Shown in pieces: positions 7,572-15,629 of a stretch of 25,337 nucleotides of DNA. A program made the position numbers and the translations under genes. The stretch comes from an uncultured Acetatifactor sp. (lineage in GTDB: Bacteria; Bacillota; Clostridia; Lachnospirales; Lachnospiraceae). The number at the start of each line of letters is the position of its first letter. Positions within the stretch are counted from its first letter, which is position 1. The notes under the pieces are model-generated. The model did not search any database, was not told where the DNA came from, and saw only the letters and a program-made list of their open reading frames with translations. The DNA is taken from assembly GCA_934394515.1 (NCBI GenBank), contig CAKRRU010000025.1:1-25337 (forward strand), in the 5' to 3' direction.

Positions 7572-10225
7572 TATGAAAGCTGACCCTCCAATACCCTGGC
7601 AGCTTCCCCGATCGCTGCGGGGATTCCGGCAGGATTCTTACCGCCTGCCTGTGCCATGTTGGGACGTCCGCCGCCGCCACCGCCTACCAGTGCGGCGATT
7701 CCTTTGATCAGATTGCCTGCATGGGCACCGGCCTTTACAGCACTGTCCGTAGCCATTGCAACCATATTCACCTTACCGTCCTGTGCGGAAAGCAGTACTA
7801 CAACGCCCTCGCCAAGTTTGCCCTTAAGCTGGTCGCCCAGATCTCTTAAACCGTTCATATCCACGCCTTCGACACTGGTTGCCAGAAGCTTGGTACCCTT
7901 AACTTCCACTACCTGATTCATAACATCGCCCAGTGCGGACTGTGCCATCTTCGCCTTCAGGGACTCGTTCTCTGCATTCAGTGCTTTAAGCTCTGCCTGC
8001 ATATGCTGGATTTTCTCTGTCAGAGCTGCCGGAGTAGCCTTTGCCGCTGCGGCTGCCTTATTGAAGCTCTCTTCCATTGCCTGATAATAAGCCATGACAT
8101 TGGCACCGGTCAGTGCTTCGATTCTTCTGACACCGGCTGCAACACCGCTCTCGGACAGGATCTTGAAGTAGCCGATCTCTCCTGTGTGCTTTACATGGGT
8201 ACCACCGCACAGTTCCTTGGAGAAATCTCCCATGGATACTACGCGGACGGTCTCTCCGTACTTTTCACCGAACAGAGCCATCGCACCACTCTTCTTCGCA
8301 TCTTCGATACTCATGATATCGGTAACGACTGCCAGATCTTCGGCGATCTTTTCATTTACCAGAGTTTCCACTTTTGCGATCTCTTCCGCGGTCATAGCCT
8401 GTCCGTGACTGAAGTCGAAACGGGTTCTCGCGCCGTCCTGATAGGAACCCTGCTGTTCTACCTGATCACCCAGTACCGTCTGTAATGCCTTCTGCAGCAG
8501 ATGGGTTGCGGAATGGTTCTTGCATACTGCTATTCTGTTATCGGTATCTACGGCCAGATCTGCCTTATCACCTACAGTTACGCTGCCGGATACGACTTTA
8601 CCTACATGGCCGATACGTCCGCCTGCGATCTTCACGGTTTCGGTTACTTCAAAGGTACCGTTCTGGGTACGGATCACACCAAAATCACCCTTCTGACCAC
8701 CCATGGTAGCATAGAAAGGAGTGATGTCTGTGATCAGCGTGCCTTCCTCTCCCTCTTTTAAGGTATCCACCAGTTCTGTCCCGGTAGCCAGTGCTACGAT
8801 CTTACCCTCTGCAGTCAATGCATCATAGCCTACGAACTTACTGGTAGTATTCTCATCCAGTACATCAAATACACCTGCGGCAGTCGTCAGCTTCTGGGTA
8901 AAGTTCTGTCCTTCTCTTGCCTTCTGTTTCTGTTCTTCCATGGCAGCGGCAAACCCTTCCTCGTCTACGGTCAGATCCTCTTCCTGGGCCAGCTCTACGG
9001 TCAACTCCAGAGGGAATCCAAAGGTATCATATAAGTAGAACGCAGACTTACCGTCGATTTCCTTCTTGCCTTCGCTTCTCTTCTGCTCCAGGATCTTCTG
9101 CAGTTCCTTCATGCCGTTCTCCAGAGTGCTCTCAAAACGGGCGATCTCCTTCTGCAGTTCGGTCAGAACGAACTCTCTGTTCTTCTTCATCAGAGGATAG
9201 CTCTCTGCGTAGACTTCATCAATATACATAGCGGCAATGTGCAGCAGCTGTTCTGTGGTCATATTTAAGGTACGACCGTGTCTTACCGCACGACGGATCA
9301 GACGGCGGAGAATATAACCGGCACCGGTATTTGACGGAAGCAGCTTTGCTTCGTCACCGATCAGCATCACGCTGGTGCGCAGATGGTCTGCCAGAATACG
9401 CATAGATCTGGTCAGTTTCTCATCCGCATTGTATTTTACGCCGGAAGCCTCTTCAATGTAAGCGATCACCGGAGCAAAGAGATCAGTCTGGTATACATCT
9501 CTGGTACCGTTTAAGAATGCCAGAATACGCTCCAGTCCCCAGCCGGTATCTACGTTCTTCTGCTTTAAGGGAGTCAGATGACCGTCATGATGCTTCTCAT
9601 ACTGCATGAATACATCATTACCCAGCTCGGTGTATTTACCGCAGTCACAGCCGGGACCGCAGTCCGGTCCGCAATCCGGTCTGTCGGCGACATAGAACAT
9701 CTCACTGTCGGGACCGCAGGGGCCGTATTCCAGTCCCCACCAGTTATCATCAGCGGGCAGGTAATATACGTTCTCTTTCTTGAATCCGGAAGCGATACGG
9801 TACTGCGCACCTTCCTCGTCTCTGGGTGCATTCTCGTCACCGGCAAATACCGTGGCAGCCAGATGATCCGCATCAAATCCGAACACCTGTGTCAGCAGTT
9901 CAAAGCTCCACTGGCAGCGTTCTTTCTTAAAATAGTCTCCAAGGCTCCAGCTTCCCATCATTTCGAAGAAAGTCACATGACTCTTGTCGCCTACGGAATC
10001 AATATCGTTGGTACGTACACAGCCCTGTACATTGCAGAGTCTGGTGCCCAAGGGGTGCTTCTGTCCCAGCAGATACGGCATCAGAGGCTGCATGCCTGCT
10101 ACGTTGAACATAACACCGGTGGATCCGTCGGATACCAGGGAAACAGCTCCTACATCCACATGGCCGCGGTCTATGTAAAATTGTTTCCAGGCTTTTCTCA
10201 GTTCATCTGAAGTGAATTGTCTCAT
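7571..10225 (-). CDS. alaS: Alanyl-tRNA synthetase, divergent type with cysteine-rich insertion
   Basis: Class II synthetase that charges tRNA-Ala and clears Ser/Gly mischarging. The 884-residue protein has the catalytic domain with VTFFEMMGSWSLGDYFKKE (near residue 85-105), WWGLEYGPCGPDSEMFY (near 160-177), the editing-domain zinc motifs HSATH (near 569) and CGGTH (near 671), and a C-terminal domain with a glycine-rich stretch, usual length for the family. Two things are unusual: the N-terminus (GAVSLVSDGSTGVMFNVAG, then LCNVQGCVRTNDIDSVGDKS) differs from the common form with HHTFFEMLGNFSFGDYFK, and residues about 178-196 hold a CGPDCGPGCDCGKY insertion, a likely extra metal site. Start ATG has AAGGAG 9 bases upstream. 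It is followed by a coupled amino-acid symporter gene. Confidence 0.95.
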   Translation of the reverse strand: MRQFTSDELRKAWKQFYIDRGHVDVGAVSLVSDGSTGVMFNVAGMQPLMPYLLGQKHPLGTRLCNVQGCVRTNDIDSVGDKSHVTFFEMMGSWSLGDYFKKERCQWSFELLTQVFGFDADHLAATVFAGDENAPRDEEGAQYRIASGFKKENVYYLPADDNWWGLEYGPCGPDSEMFYVADRPDCGPDCGPGCDCGKYTELGNDVFMQYEKHHDGHLTPLKQKNVDTGWGLERILAFLNGTRDVYQTDLFAPVIAYIEEASGVKYNADEKLTRSMRILADHLRTSVMLIGDEAKLLPSNTGAGYILRRLIRRAVRHGRTLNMTTEQLLHIAAMYIDEVYAESYPLMKKNREFVLTELQKEIARFESTLENGMKELQKILEQKRSEGKKEIDGKSAFYLYDTFGFPLELTVELAQEEDLTVDEEGFAAAMEEQKQKAREGQNFTQKLTTAAGVFDVLDENTTSKFVGYDALTAEGKIVALATGTELVDTLKEGEEGTLITDITPFYATMGGQKGDFGVIRTQNGTFEVTETVKIAGGRIGHVGKVVSGSVTVGDKADLAVDTDNRIAVCKNHSATHLLQKALQTVLGDQVEQQGSYQDGARTRFDFSHGQAMTAEEIAKVETLVNEKIAEDLAVVTDIMSIEDAKKSGAMALFGEKYGETVRVVSMGDFSKELCGGTHVKHTGEIGYFKILSESGVAAGVRRIEALTGANVMAYYQAMEESFNKAAAAAKATPAALTEKIQHMQAELKALNAENESLKAKMAQSALGDVMNQVVEVKGTKLLATSVEGVDMNGLRDLGDQLKGKLGEGVVVLLSAQDGKVNMVAMATDSAVKAGAHAGNLIKGIAALVGGGGGGRPNMAQAGGKNPAGIPAAIGEAARVLEGQLS

Positions 10226-10226
10226 T

Positions 10227-10346
10227 CTCTCAGTCTCCTTATTTTATCAATTTTATCCTAGCTGAGAATGTTCTCAGCTTATTATGCTTGCTCATATTTC
10301 CAAATCAATACTTTCTCATATGGCTCTGAGCAGTTGCAAATGAGCC
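10227..10346 (-). promoter_or_regulatory. Structured alaS leader with competing hairpins
   Basis: The roughly 125-base leader holds three elements on the minus strand: a GGCTC/GAGCC stem (10342-10346 with 10322-10326); a perfect 8-bp hairpin AGCTGAGA-ACAT-TCTCAGCT (10260-10279); and CTGAGAG (10227-10233) lying between the AAGGAG ribosome binding site and the alaS ATG. The 3' arm of the hairpin, TTCTCAG, can pair either with its own 5' arm or with CTGAGAG, which would cover the start region. It has no T-box consensus (no GGGTGG-type antiterminator), so it is not a standard T-box. Function is inferred from pairing only. Confidence 0.45.
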
Positions 10347-10357
10347 TACATTTCTAC

Positions 10358-10386
10358 ATTATAATGTTATCGTTTCGCCGCGTCAA
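10358..10386 (-). promoter_or_regulatory. Strong sigma-A promoter of alaS
   Basis: TTGACG (10381-10386) and TATAAT (10358-10363) on the minus strand are separated by 17 bases, near-consensus. The -35 lies 18 bases after the stop codon of the upstream membrane protein gene (10405), leaving no room for a terminator between them. Confidence 0.85.
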
Positions 10387-10404
10387 GGATAAAACAGGCG
10401 CATA

Positions 10405-12450
10405 CTATCTCCAAAATACCAATTGCTGGCAAATCGAATAAAATCTTACGGGATCGGTAGAAACCAGACTGTCGGAATTGTCCGTAAACAGCAATAACAG
10501 ATAGAATGCCATTCCCAGCGCAAAACTTATATTCTGAAAGATAGTAAGCAGGCGTATCCGGTCTGCATTCTCCCTGTTATATTGCCATGCGGCAAAGAAG
10601 CAGACCATTCCGCCCAGGTAAAACAGCCATCCGAAATCACTGTAATAACGCAACAAAACACCTGCCGCCTCCGCGTCCGCAACAACGATCACAATTCCCA
10701 GGATCATTGCCATCCCTGCCAGCGCATACATATTTTTCCCGTTTTTGCCAAACCAGTTTTTATGACACAGGACGCAAAATGCTGCCGGCGGGATCAGATT
10801 CACTGCGAAAAATCCGCCGTAGGTTCCCTCTGTGATCGTCTTGCCCAGATATGCCGTCTTTTGAGCAGTCTCCTGAATATAAGGGAACACTGCCGACAAA
10901 TTCGGCAGCTGGAATAAATAAGTAAACAGTGCAAAAGGAATTCTTCCTGCCTCTATTCCCCTTCCGGTCATATCATTCGTGGTCAGATTGTAATTTGCCC
11001 CAAAGTCAAACGGCGATCCGAATCTCTTGTAATTATATATCATCAGAAATACCGCGACCACCGCATATGCCAGGATCGCCAGGGCTGTCCTTCCGACACT
11101 ATCTTTGGAAAAAAGCTGTCTTTTTTCAAATACCGCTTTCCAGTATATAGGAAATATCAGTAACGATCCCAGCACCAGCTGCGGCCGGCACCCGGCCACC
11201 AATGCCATACACAGGCATCCGGTCACAAGCTGCCAGGCCGTAACCTCTTCCTCTTTCACGGAAGCCAGCCAGAAAGCGATTCCGAATATCGACAACGTAA
11301 CTCCCATCAGGATAGGCAGCGAATAAAAATCCGGTCTCCTCATGATCGTCAGGGCACCGCATCCGTTGATCATCAATATCGTAGTAAAGATCCACGTTAT
11401 AAAAGGTGTCTCCGGAAAATATTTTCTGCGAAGCAGGGACGACAGCCAGAAGGTTCCGCCGATAAAGGCTATCCCGACGATCATAATACCGATCCAGGTA
11501 GGAAATGCCGTTCCTGTCAGCAGATACCACGGCAGATAAAAGAGCATCACCGGGGCCACACCGAAATACACATAATACGCTCCCTTGTAATAAGCCACAT
11601 CCCACAGGCACGTTTCGCCGGCATTTTCCAATATCCGGTCTCTGGTCTTAAAGTCGTACGGATTCTCCATAGCTGACAGGGAACCCGGCGGTGACTCTTC
11701 CAGATACAGATGCCCGTGACTCAGTGCTACCGCCAGTTTGTGATACTGTGTATGATGTTCCCACGGTACCTCTCTGTATACGGGATTCAGCAGGACCGCT
11801 CCCACAAACAGGGCAGTCTGCAGCGCAATCACCGTGATCAGTATCTTCTTTTCCGGGAGGATTGATCCTACCGGCCGTAAAACTAATTGTATCCACAGTA
11901 TCGTCAAAAATGTCAGAAGCAGCCGAAGTGCCGAAAAGCGCATGGGAATCCTTGGATTCAGGGTCATATCCTCTACCCTGATTGTCTCTCCCTCAGAGGC
12001 AATAAAAGAGATCACCATACTGTGCATCTTTCCCGACATATGTAAAATCATATAGCCTGTGGACGGCACCTCTTTCAGGACATGCCTGTCCCCCAGCGCA
12101 TAATAATCTTCATTCGCCTCATCTCTTACACAGACAGAAATATAGGCACCTTCGCATTCCTCTCCTTCACTGTTCTGTCTGCTGAAAGAAAAATACAGGG
12201 AATTTACATCTTCTTCCATATTTACCGTTTTCAGTCTCAGTGAATCCGTCACGCTGAAACTGCCGTCCGCATTTTGAATACCGCCTGCATAAACGGTCGG
12301 AGACACCTCCAACGGTTCATTAAACATGGTCCGGTAAGTCCGATATTGAAATACGGTCAGTTCTAAAAAAACAGCCAGAAACAACGCGAACCATATCCTG
12401 TGTTTTCCCGGCTGCAGCATCTTCTTCACTTTCGGTTCCTCAAATTTCAT
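10405..12450 (-). CDS. Large polytopic membrane protein, possibly GT-C-type glycosyltransferase
   Basis: The 681-residue protein starts with a cytoplasmic basic stretch, one membrane helix (about 18-35), an extracytoplasmic beta-rich segment (about 40-165), then roughly ten to twelve hydrophobic helices. The first large external loop after the second helix (about 218-290) contains EHHTQYHKLAVALSHGHLYL and CLWDVAYYKGAYYVYFGV, and the following helices are typical of GT-C fold lipid-phosphosugar glycosyltransferases, which keep catalytic acidic residues in that loop. This is topology-based inference; I do not recognise a named family. Start ATG has GGGGG 7 bases upstream. It is separated from glyS upstream by a strong terminator, and I see no clear promoter in the 93-base gap. 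Confidence 0.6.
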   Translation of the reverse strand: MKFEEPKVKKMLQPGKHRIWFALFLAVFLELTVFQYRTYRTMFNEPLEVSPTVYAGGIQNADGSFSVTDSLRLKTVNMEEDVNSLYFSFSRQNSEGEECEGAYISVCVRDEANEDYYALGDRHVLKEVPSTGYMILHMSGKMHSMVISFIASEGETIRVEDMTLNPRIPMRFSALRLLLTFLTILWIQLVLRPVGSILPEKKILITVIALQTALFVGAVLLNPVYREVPWEHHTQYHKLAVALSHGHLYLEESPPGSLSAMENPYDFKTRDRILENAGETCLWDVAYYKGAYYVYFGVAPVMLFYLPWYLLTGTAFPTWIGIMIVGIAFIGGTFWLSSLLRRKYFPETPFITWIFTTILMINGCGALTIMRRPDFYSLPILMGVTLSIFGIAFWLASVKEEEVTAWQLVTGCLCMALVAGCRPQLVLGSLLIFPIYWKAVFEKRQLFSKDSVGRTALAILAYAVVAVFLMIYNYKRFGSPFDFGANYNLTTNDMTGRGIEAGRIPFALFTYLFQLPNLSAVFPYIQETAQKTAYLGKTITEGTYGGFFAVNLIPPAAFCVLCHKNWFGKNGKNMYALAGMAMILGIVIVVADAEAAGVLLRYYSDFGWLFYLGGMVCFFAAWQYNRENADRIRLLTIFQNISFALGMAFYLLLLFTDNSDSLVSTDPVRFYSICQQLVFWR

Positions 12451-12498
12451 TCACTTGCCCCCGACATTCCTACCATCAATCACTTTCAGTATTTACAC

Positions 12499-12526
12499 AA
12501 AAAAGGAGCAGAAAGACTTCTGCTCC
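12499..12526 (-). terminator. Rho-independent terminator of glyS
   Basis: On the minus strand a perfect 9-bp stem, GGAGCAGAA and TTCTGCTCC, with the 4-base loop GTCT is followed directly by TTTTTT. It lies 17 bases after the glyS stop codon and closes the DUF4349-era-recO-glyS run of genes. Confidence 0.95.
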
Positions 12527-12543
12527 CTATATTTATTATGATC

Positions 12544-13932
12544 TTAGAAAGTAAACTTATCTGCAAAATAAGCATCCAGATCTGCGATCGCAACACGCTC
12601 CTGTTCCATGGAATCACGGAAACGTACGGTGACACAGCCATCGGTCTCGGAATCGAAATCGTAAGTTACGCAGAAAGGAGTACCGATCTCATCCTGACGA
12701 CGATATCTCTTACCGATATTTCCTCTGTCGTCAAATTCACAGTTATACTTCTTGGAAAGCTGTGCATAAATCTTCTCAGCACCCTCGTTCAGCTTCTTGG
12801 ACAGAGGCAACACACCGATTTTTACCGGTGCCAGTGCGGGGTGGAAACGAAGCACGGTACGCATATCTCCGCCTTCCAGTTCTTCCTCGTCATAAGCGGC
12901 ACACAGGAATGCCAGAACTACTCTGTCTGCTCCCAGGGAAGGTTCAATAACGTAAGGAATATACTTCTCCTTCTTCTCGTCATCAAAGTAAGTCATATCT
13001 TCACCGGAGGTATTGGCATGCTGGGTCAGATCGTAATCGGTTCTGTCAGCGATACCCCACAGTTCGCCCCAGCCGAAGGGGAACAGGAACTCGATATCTG
13101 TGGTTCCCTTACTGTAGAAGCACAGCTCCTCGGGAGAATGGTCACGCAGTCTCATCTCGTCTTCCTTGATACCTAAGGAGAGCAGCCAGTCACGGCAGAA
13201 ACCTCTCCAGTACCGGAACCATTCCATATCGGTGCCGGGCTCACAGAAGAACTCCAGCTCCATCTGCTCGAACTCTCTGGTACGGAACGTAAAGTTGCCG
13301 GGAGTGATCTCATTACGGAAGGACTTACCGATCTGTCCGATACCGAAAGGAATCTTCTTACGGGAAGTTCTCTGCACATTTTTAAAGTTAACGAAAATAC
13401 CCTGTGCTGTCTCGGGTCTTAAATATACGGTGTTCTTCGCATCCTCGGTAACACCCTGGAATGTCTTGAACATCAGGTTGAACTGACGAATATCGGTAAA
13501 ATTATGCTTTCCGCAGGTAGGACAGGGAACATTGTGCTCCTCGATGAAATTCTTCATCTCTTCCTGGCTCCAGCCATCTACGCTGCCTTCCAGTGCGATA
13601 CCGTTCTCTTCGCAGAAATCCTCGATCAGTTTGTCGGCGCGGAAACGCTCATGGCATTCCTTACAGTCCATCAGAGGATCGGAGAAACCGCCCAGATGTC
13701 CGCTGGCCACCCATGTCTGGGGATTCATCAGGATTGCGCAGTCCACACCTACGTTGTAAGGGCTCTCCTGTACGAATTTCTGCCACCATGCCTTTTTCAC
13801 GTTATTCTTCAGCTCTACGCCAAGGTTACCGTAATCCCAGGTGTTTGCCAGTCCGCCGTAGATCTCGGAACCGGGATATACAAAACCTCTTGCTTTTGCC
13901 AGGGCTACGATTTTCTCCATTGTCTTTTCCAT
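12544..13932 (-). CDS. glyS: Glycyl-tRNA synthetase, single-chain alpha2 type
   Basis: Class II synthetase that charges tRNA-Gly. The 462-residue protein starts [20 protein letters not shown], contains [16 protein letters not shown] near the N-terminus, a zinc-type cluster (CKECHERF near 92 and CPTCGKHNF near 136), motif 2 with [20 protein letters not shown], motif 3 with [13 protein letters not shown], and a C-terminal anticodon-binding domain ([13 protein letters not shown] onward). This is the eukaryote/archaea-like dimer, not the alpha2beta2 GlyQ/GlyS form that occupies the corresponding place after recO in Bacillus subtilis. ATG has AAAGG about 12 bases upstream; a second ATG at codon 5 is possible. 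A leader hairpin precedes it and a strong terminator follows. Confidence 0.95.
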   Translation of the reverse strand: MEKTMEKIVALAKARGFVYPGSEIYGGLANTWDYGNLGVELKNNVKKAWWQKFVQESPYNVGVDCAILMNPQTWVASGHLGGFSDPLMDCKECHERFRADKLIEDFCEENGIALEGSVDGWSQEEMKNFIEEHNVPCPTCGKHNFTDIRQFNLMFKTFQGVTEDAKNTVYLRPETAQGIFVNFKNVQRTSRKKIPFGIGQIGKSFRNEITPGNFTFRTREFEQMELEFFCEPGTDMEWFRYWRGFCRDWLLSLGIKEDEMRLRDHSPEELCFYSKGTTDIEFLFPFGWGELWGIADRTDYDLTQHANTSGEDMTYFDDEKKEKYIPYVIEPSLGADRVVLAFLCAAYDEEELEGGDMRTVLRFHPALAPVKIGVLPLSKKLNEGAEKIYAQLSKKYNCEFDDRGNIGKRYRRQDEIGTPFCVTYDFDSETDGCVTVRFRDSMEQERVAIADLDAYFADKFTF

Positions 13933-13978
13933 GTCAGTACCAAACCTTTCTTGCTATATATTTGTATATTCATTCTCA

Positions 13979-14018
13979 TTTCTGCATAGGAAGAACTTGT
14001 ATCAAGTGTACGCAGAAA
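13979..14018 (-). promoter_or_regulatory. Leader hairpin upstream of glyS
   Basis: On the minus strand TTTCTGCGTA (14009-14018) pairs with TATGCAGAAA (13979-13988), ten pairs including one G-U, and inside it ACTTG-ATA-CAAGT makes a second 5-bp stem with an unpaired TCTTCC on the 3' side. It lies 46 bases upstream of the glyS ATG. There is no T-box sequence and no T run after it, so it is not a simple attenuator; role unknown. A weak TTGCCG-18-TAATAA promoter-like pair lies just upstream. Confidence 0.4.
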
Positions 14019-14066
14019 CAAATATTATTACCGGATAAAAAATCAAATCGGCAACATACCGCAGAA

Positions 14067-14702
14067 TTACTTTTTCATCAGTATCGTTACAACGCCGTCG
14101 GACTGGGAAGCATCCACATAACCGTCTTCACCCATGACTACGCCTTCACTGACATACAATACCTGATACGGACAGTAAATGTATGCGCTTGCATTCGTAA
14201 TGAGCAGATGGTTTTTCTCCAGTGCTTTTTCCAGTTTTTCCTGATCCGCCGGTGTTCCGTCCTCTGCATTTACCAGATCCAGATTCACACTGATCCCGTC
14301 TGCCAGTGCTTCCACTCTGGTTCCGTAGAACAGCTCTTTTTCCGTGTATTCCTCGTAAACCTTTGTATCGGTGAACTCTTCCACGACCTGCACTGTGGCA
14401 CCCTCACCTACGCTCTGGACTGCCTTGACTACCAGGGGATCTTCCGACGCATCCGTATGTGCAATGTTAAAGGCGTCCGCCTCATTCTGCACCATTTCCT
14501 TCAGTCCGTCCAGGCTGTAGAAATCTTTGTCAAAAGTATCCACCAGATAAGATGTCACTCTGCCGTCCTTATCCACCACCAGGGAAGTATTCGCCACTGT
14601 GTCCGGAAGCTTTGCCGCCTTACCGCAGCCACTCAGTGACACCGGGACAAGTGCACACGCAAGTACTGCCGCAAAAAACTTTTTCTTCATATTATGCCTC
14701 AT
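14067..14702 (-). CDS. Predicted lipoprotein of unknown function
   Basis: The 211-residue protein starts MRHNMKKKFFAAVLACALVP and has a lipobox L-S-G-C26, so it should be a membrane-anchored lipoprotein facing outward. The mature part is acidic and mostly beta/alpha mixed, with no cysteine cluster or catalytic motif that I can recognise; phrases such as VVDKDGRVTSYLVDTFDKDF suggest a small compact domain. Start: AAGGAG lies 8 bases before the first ATG, which favours it over the ATG at codon 5. It sits between recO and glyS, 38 bases after recO, where Bacillus subtilis has none. Function cannot be assigned. Confidence 0.8.
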   Translation of the reverse strand: MRHNMKKKFFAAVLACALVPVSLSGCGKAAKLPDTVANTSLVVDKDGRVTSYLVDTFDKDFYSLDGLKEMVQNEADAFNIAHTDASEDPLVVKAVQSVGEGATVQVVEEFTDTKVYEEYTEKELFYGTRVEALADGISVNLDLVNAEDGTPADQEKLEKALEKNHLLITNASAYIYCPYQVLYVSEGVVMGEDGYVDASQSDGVVTILMKK

Positions 14703-14739
14703 AAATGAGTCTCCTTTTCGGCATCAGCCTTATCCGATT

Positions 14740-15390
14740 TTAACATAGAGTTTTGAGTATTTCAAGACTTTTGAACGACCTGTCCATGAAACGCTTCCGA
14801 TATTCCGATGCGATCTGTGAAAGTTCGACAAGGACCTTATCAGATACGGTAAAGGTATATAACTTCTCCACAGAGCTCTCCGCTATGTAGTTCAGGGCAT
14901 ATATCGTAGATTCTTCAAGTTTTCTTCCGCCCGGCGGTCCCGGGTATTCTCCGTTTACCGCGATTGCTTTCAGTTCAAAGATGCTGCGTACCAGCTCATT
15001 GGGAAGTGCAGGTGCACACAAAGCCCTGAGAGACTGATACAGCAGTTTCAGCATCTCCCTTTCATCATTGTTCTCCCTGCAGTAATAGTCTGCCACTTCC
15101 GCAAAGTACATACCGTAACAGGCTCCCACATAGTCCGTCATCAGTTCTTCAAAATAATTCCGGATATCTGCTTCAGATATGGTGTAAGAATTTCTTCCCT
15201 CATACAGTCGAAACGTACCAAAAGCAAAAGGGTTGGTCGCTGCCGCCAGCCGGTTGCCGGGTTTTCTCGCCCCTCTGGCAAAAGCAGTGATCTTCCCTTT
15301 TTCTCTGGTGAGCAGGCATACCCGCCTGTCATATTCACCGAACGGTGACTGTTTTAATACAATTCCTGTTACATACAGGGATTCCTGCAT
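14740..15390 (-). CDS. recO: DNA repair protein RecO, short form without zinc finger
   Basis: RecO binds single-stranded DNA and SSB and helps load RecA at gaps. The 216-residue protein has the N-terminal OB fold with the family signature VTGIVLKQSPFGEYDRRVCLLTREKGK (about 7-33) and AFARGARKPGNRL, then the all-helical domain. The usual four-cysteine zinc finger seen in many RecO proteins (around residue 150-175) is absent; the region reads VNGEYPGPPGGRKL. That explains its short length. ATG has GGAGG 7 bases upstream. Its first 22 bases overlap the end of the YqzL-like gene, so they are coupled. Confidence 0.9.
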   Translation of the reverse strand: MQESLYVTGIVLKQSPFGEYDRRVCLLTREKGKITAFARGARKPGNRLAAATNPFAFGTFRLYEGRNSYTISEADIRNYFEELMTDYVGACYGMYFAEVADYYCRENNDEREMLKLLYQSLRALCAPALPNELVRSIFELKAIAVNGEYPGPPGGRKLEESTIYALNYIAESSVEKLYTFTVSDKVLVELSQIASEYRKRFMDRSFKSLEILKTLC

Positions 15391-15563
15391 GATCCATCCT
15401 CCCCGGAGGCAGGGTATACGCGCCCTTCCGCCCTGCAGTTTTCAAGACAGCATTCTTTTGACACATCTGTGGTGTACTCTCTGTCTGTGTTGTACAGATA
15501 ATTTAAATAGTCCTCCACTTTTCCGGTATGTTCAAATTGCTGCCAGTAATTCGAAAACTGCAT
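15369..15563 (-). CDS. YqzL-like small protein with cysteine-rich tail
   Basis: A 64-residue protein beginning MQFSNYWQQFEHTGKVEDYL. The F-x-x-T-G-x-V-x-x-Y-L pattern and the position between era and recO match the YqzL family (yqzL lies at the same place in Bacillus subtilis), whose function is unknown to me. The ATG at 15563 is chosen because GAGGGG lies about 10 bases before it, whereas it almost touches the alternative ATG 9 bases upstream. The C-terminal half has five cysteines (C38, C39, C43, C59, C63), absent from what I recall of the Bacillus protein, and might bind a metal; alternatively that tail is tolerated because the DNA there also encodes the recO start. Confidence 0.65.
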   Translation of the reverse strand: MQFSNYWQQFEHTGKVEDYLNYLYNTDREYTTDVSKECCLENCRAEGRVYPASGEDGSCRNPCM

Positions 15564-15629
15564 CTTACGCATCCCCCTCTTCTATCAGTGTCATCCTCTG
15601 TAAAAATAGGGTCTGCAAATTTCGTTTTT

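Noticed and set aside
10227..10363. T-box riboswitch upstream of alaS
   Set aside because: No GGGTGG-type antiterminator sequence and no terminator with a T run; the leader is also too short for a T-box.
14030..14056. Weak stem (CGGTA/TGCCG) followed by ATTTGATTTTTT after the lipoprotein gene, possible terminator
   Set aside because: The stem is only five pairs with a G-U and the T run is offset by five bases; it was not strong enough to list.
13593..14639. 348-codon open frame on the plus strand
   Set aside because: It runs antisense through glyS and the lipoprotein gene and is a shadow of their codon use; no ribosome binding site or recognisable domain.
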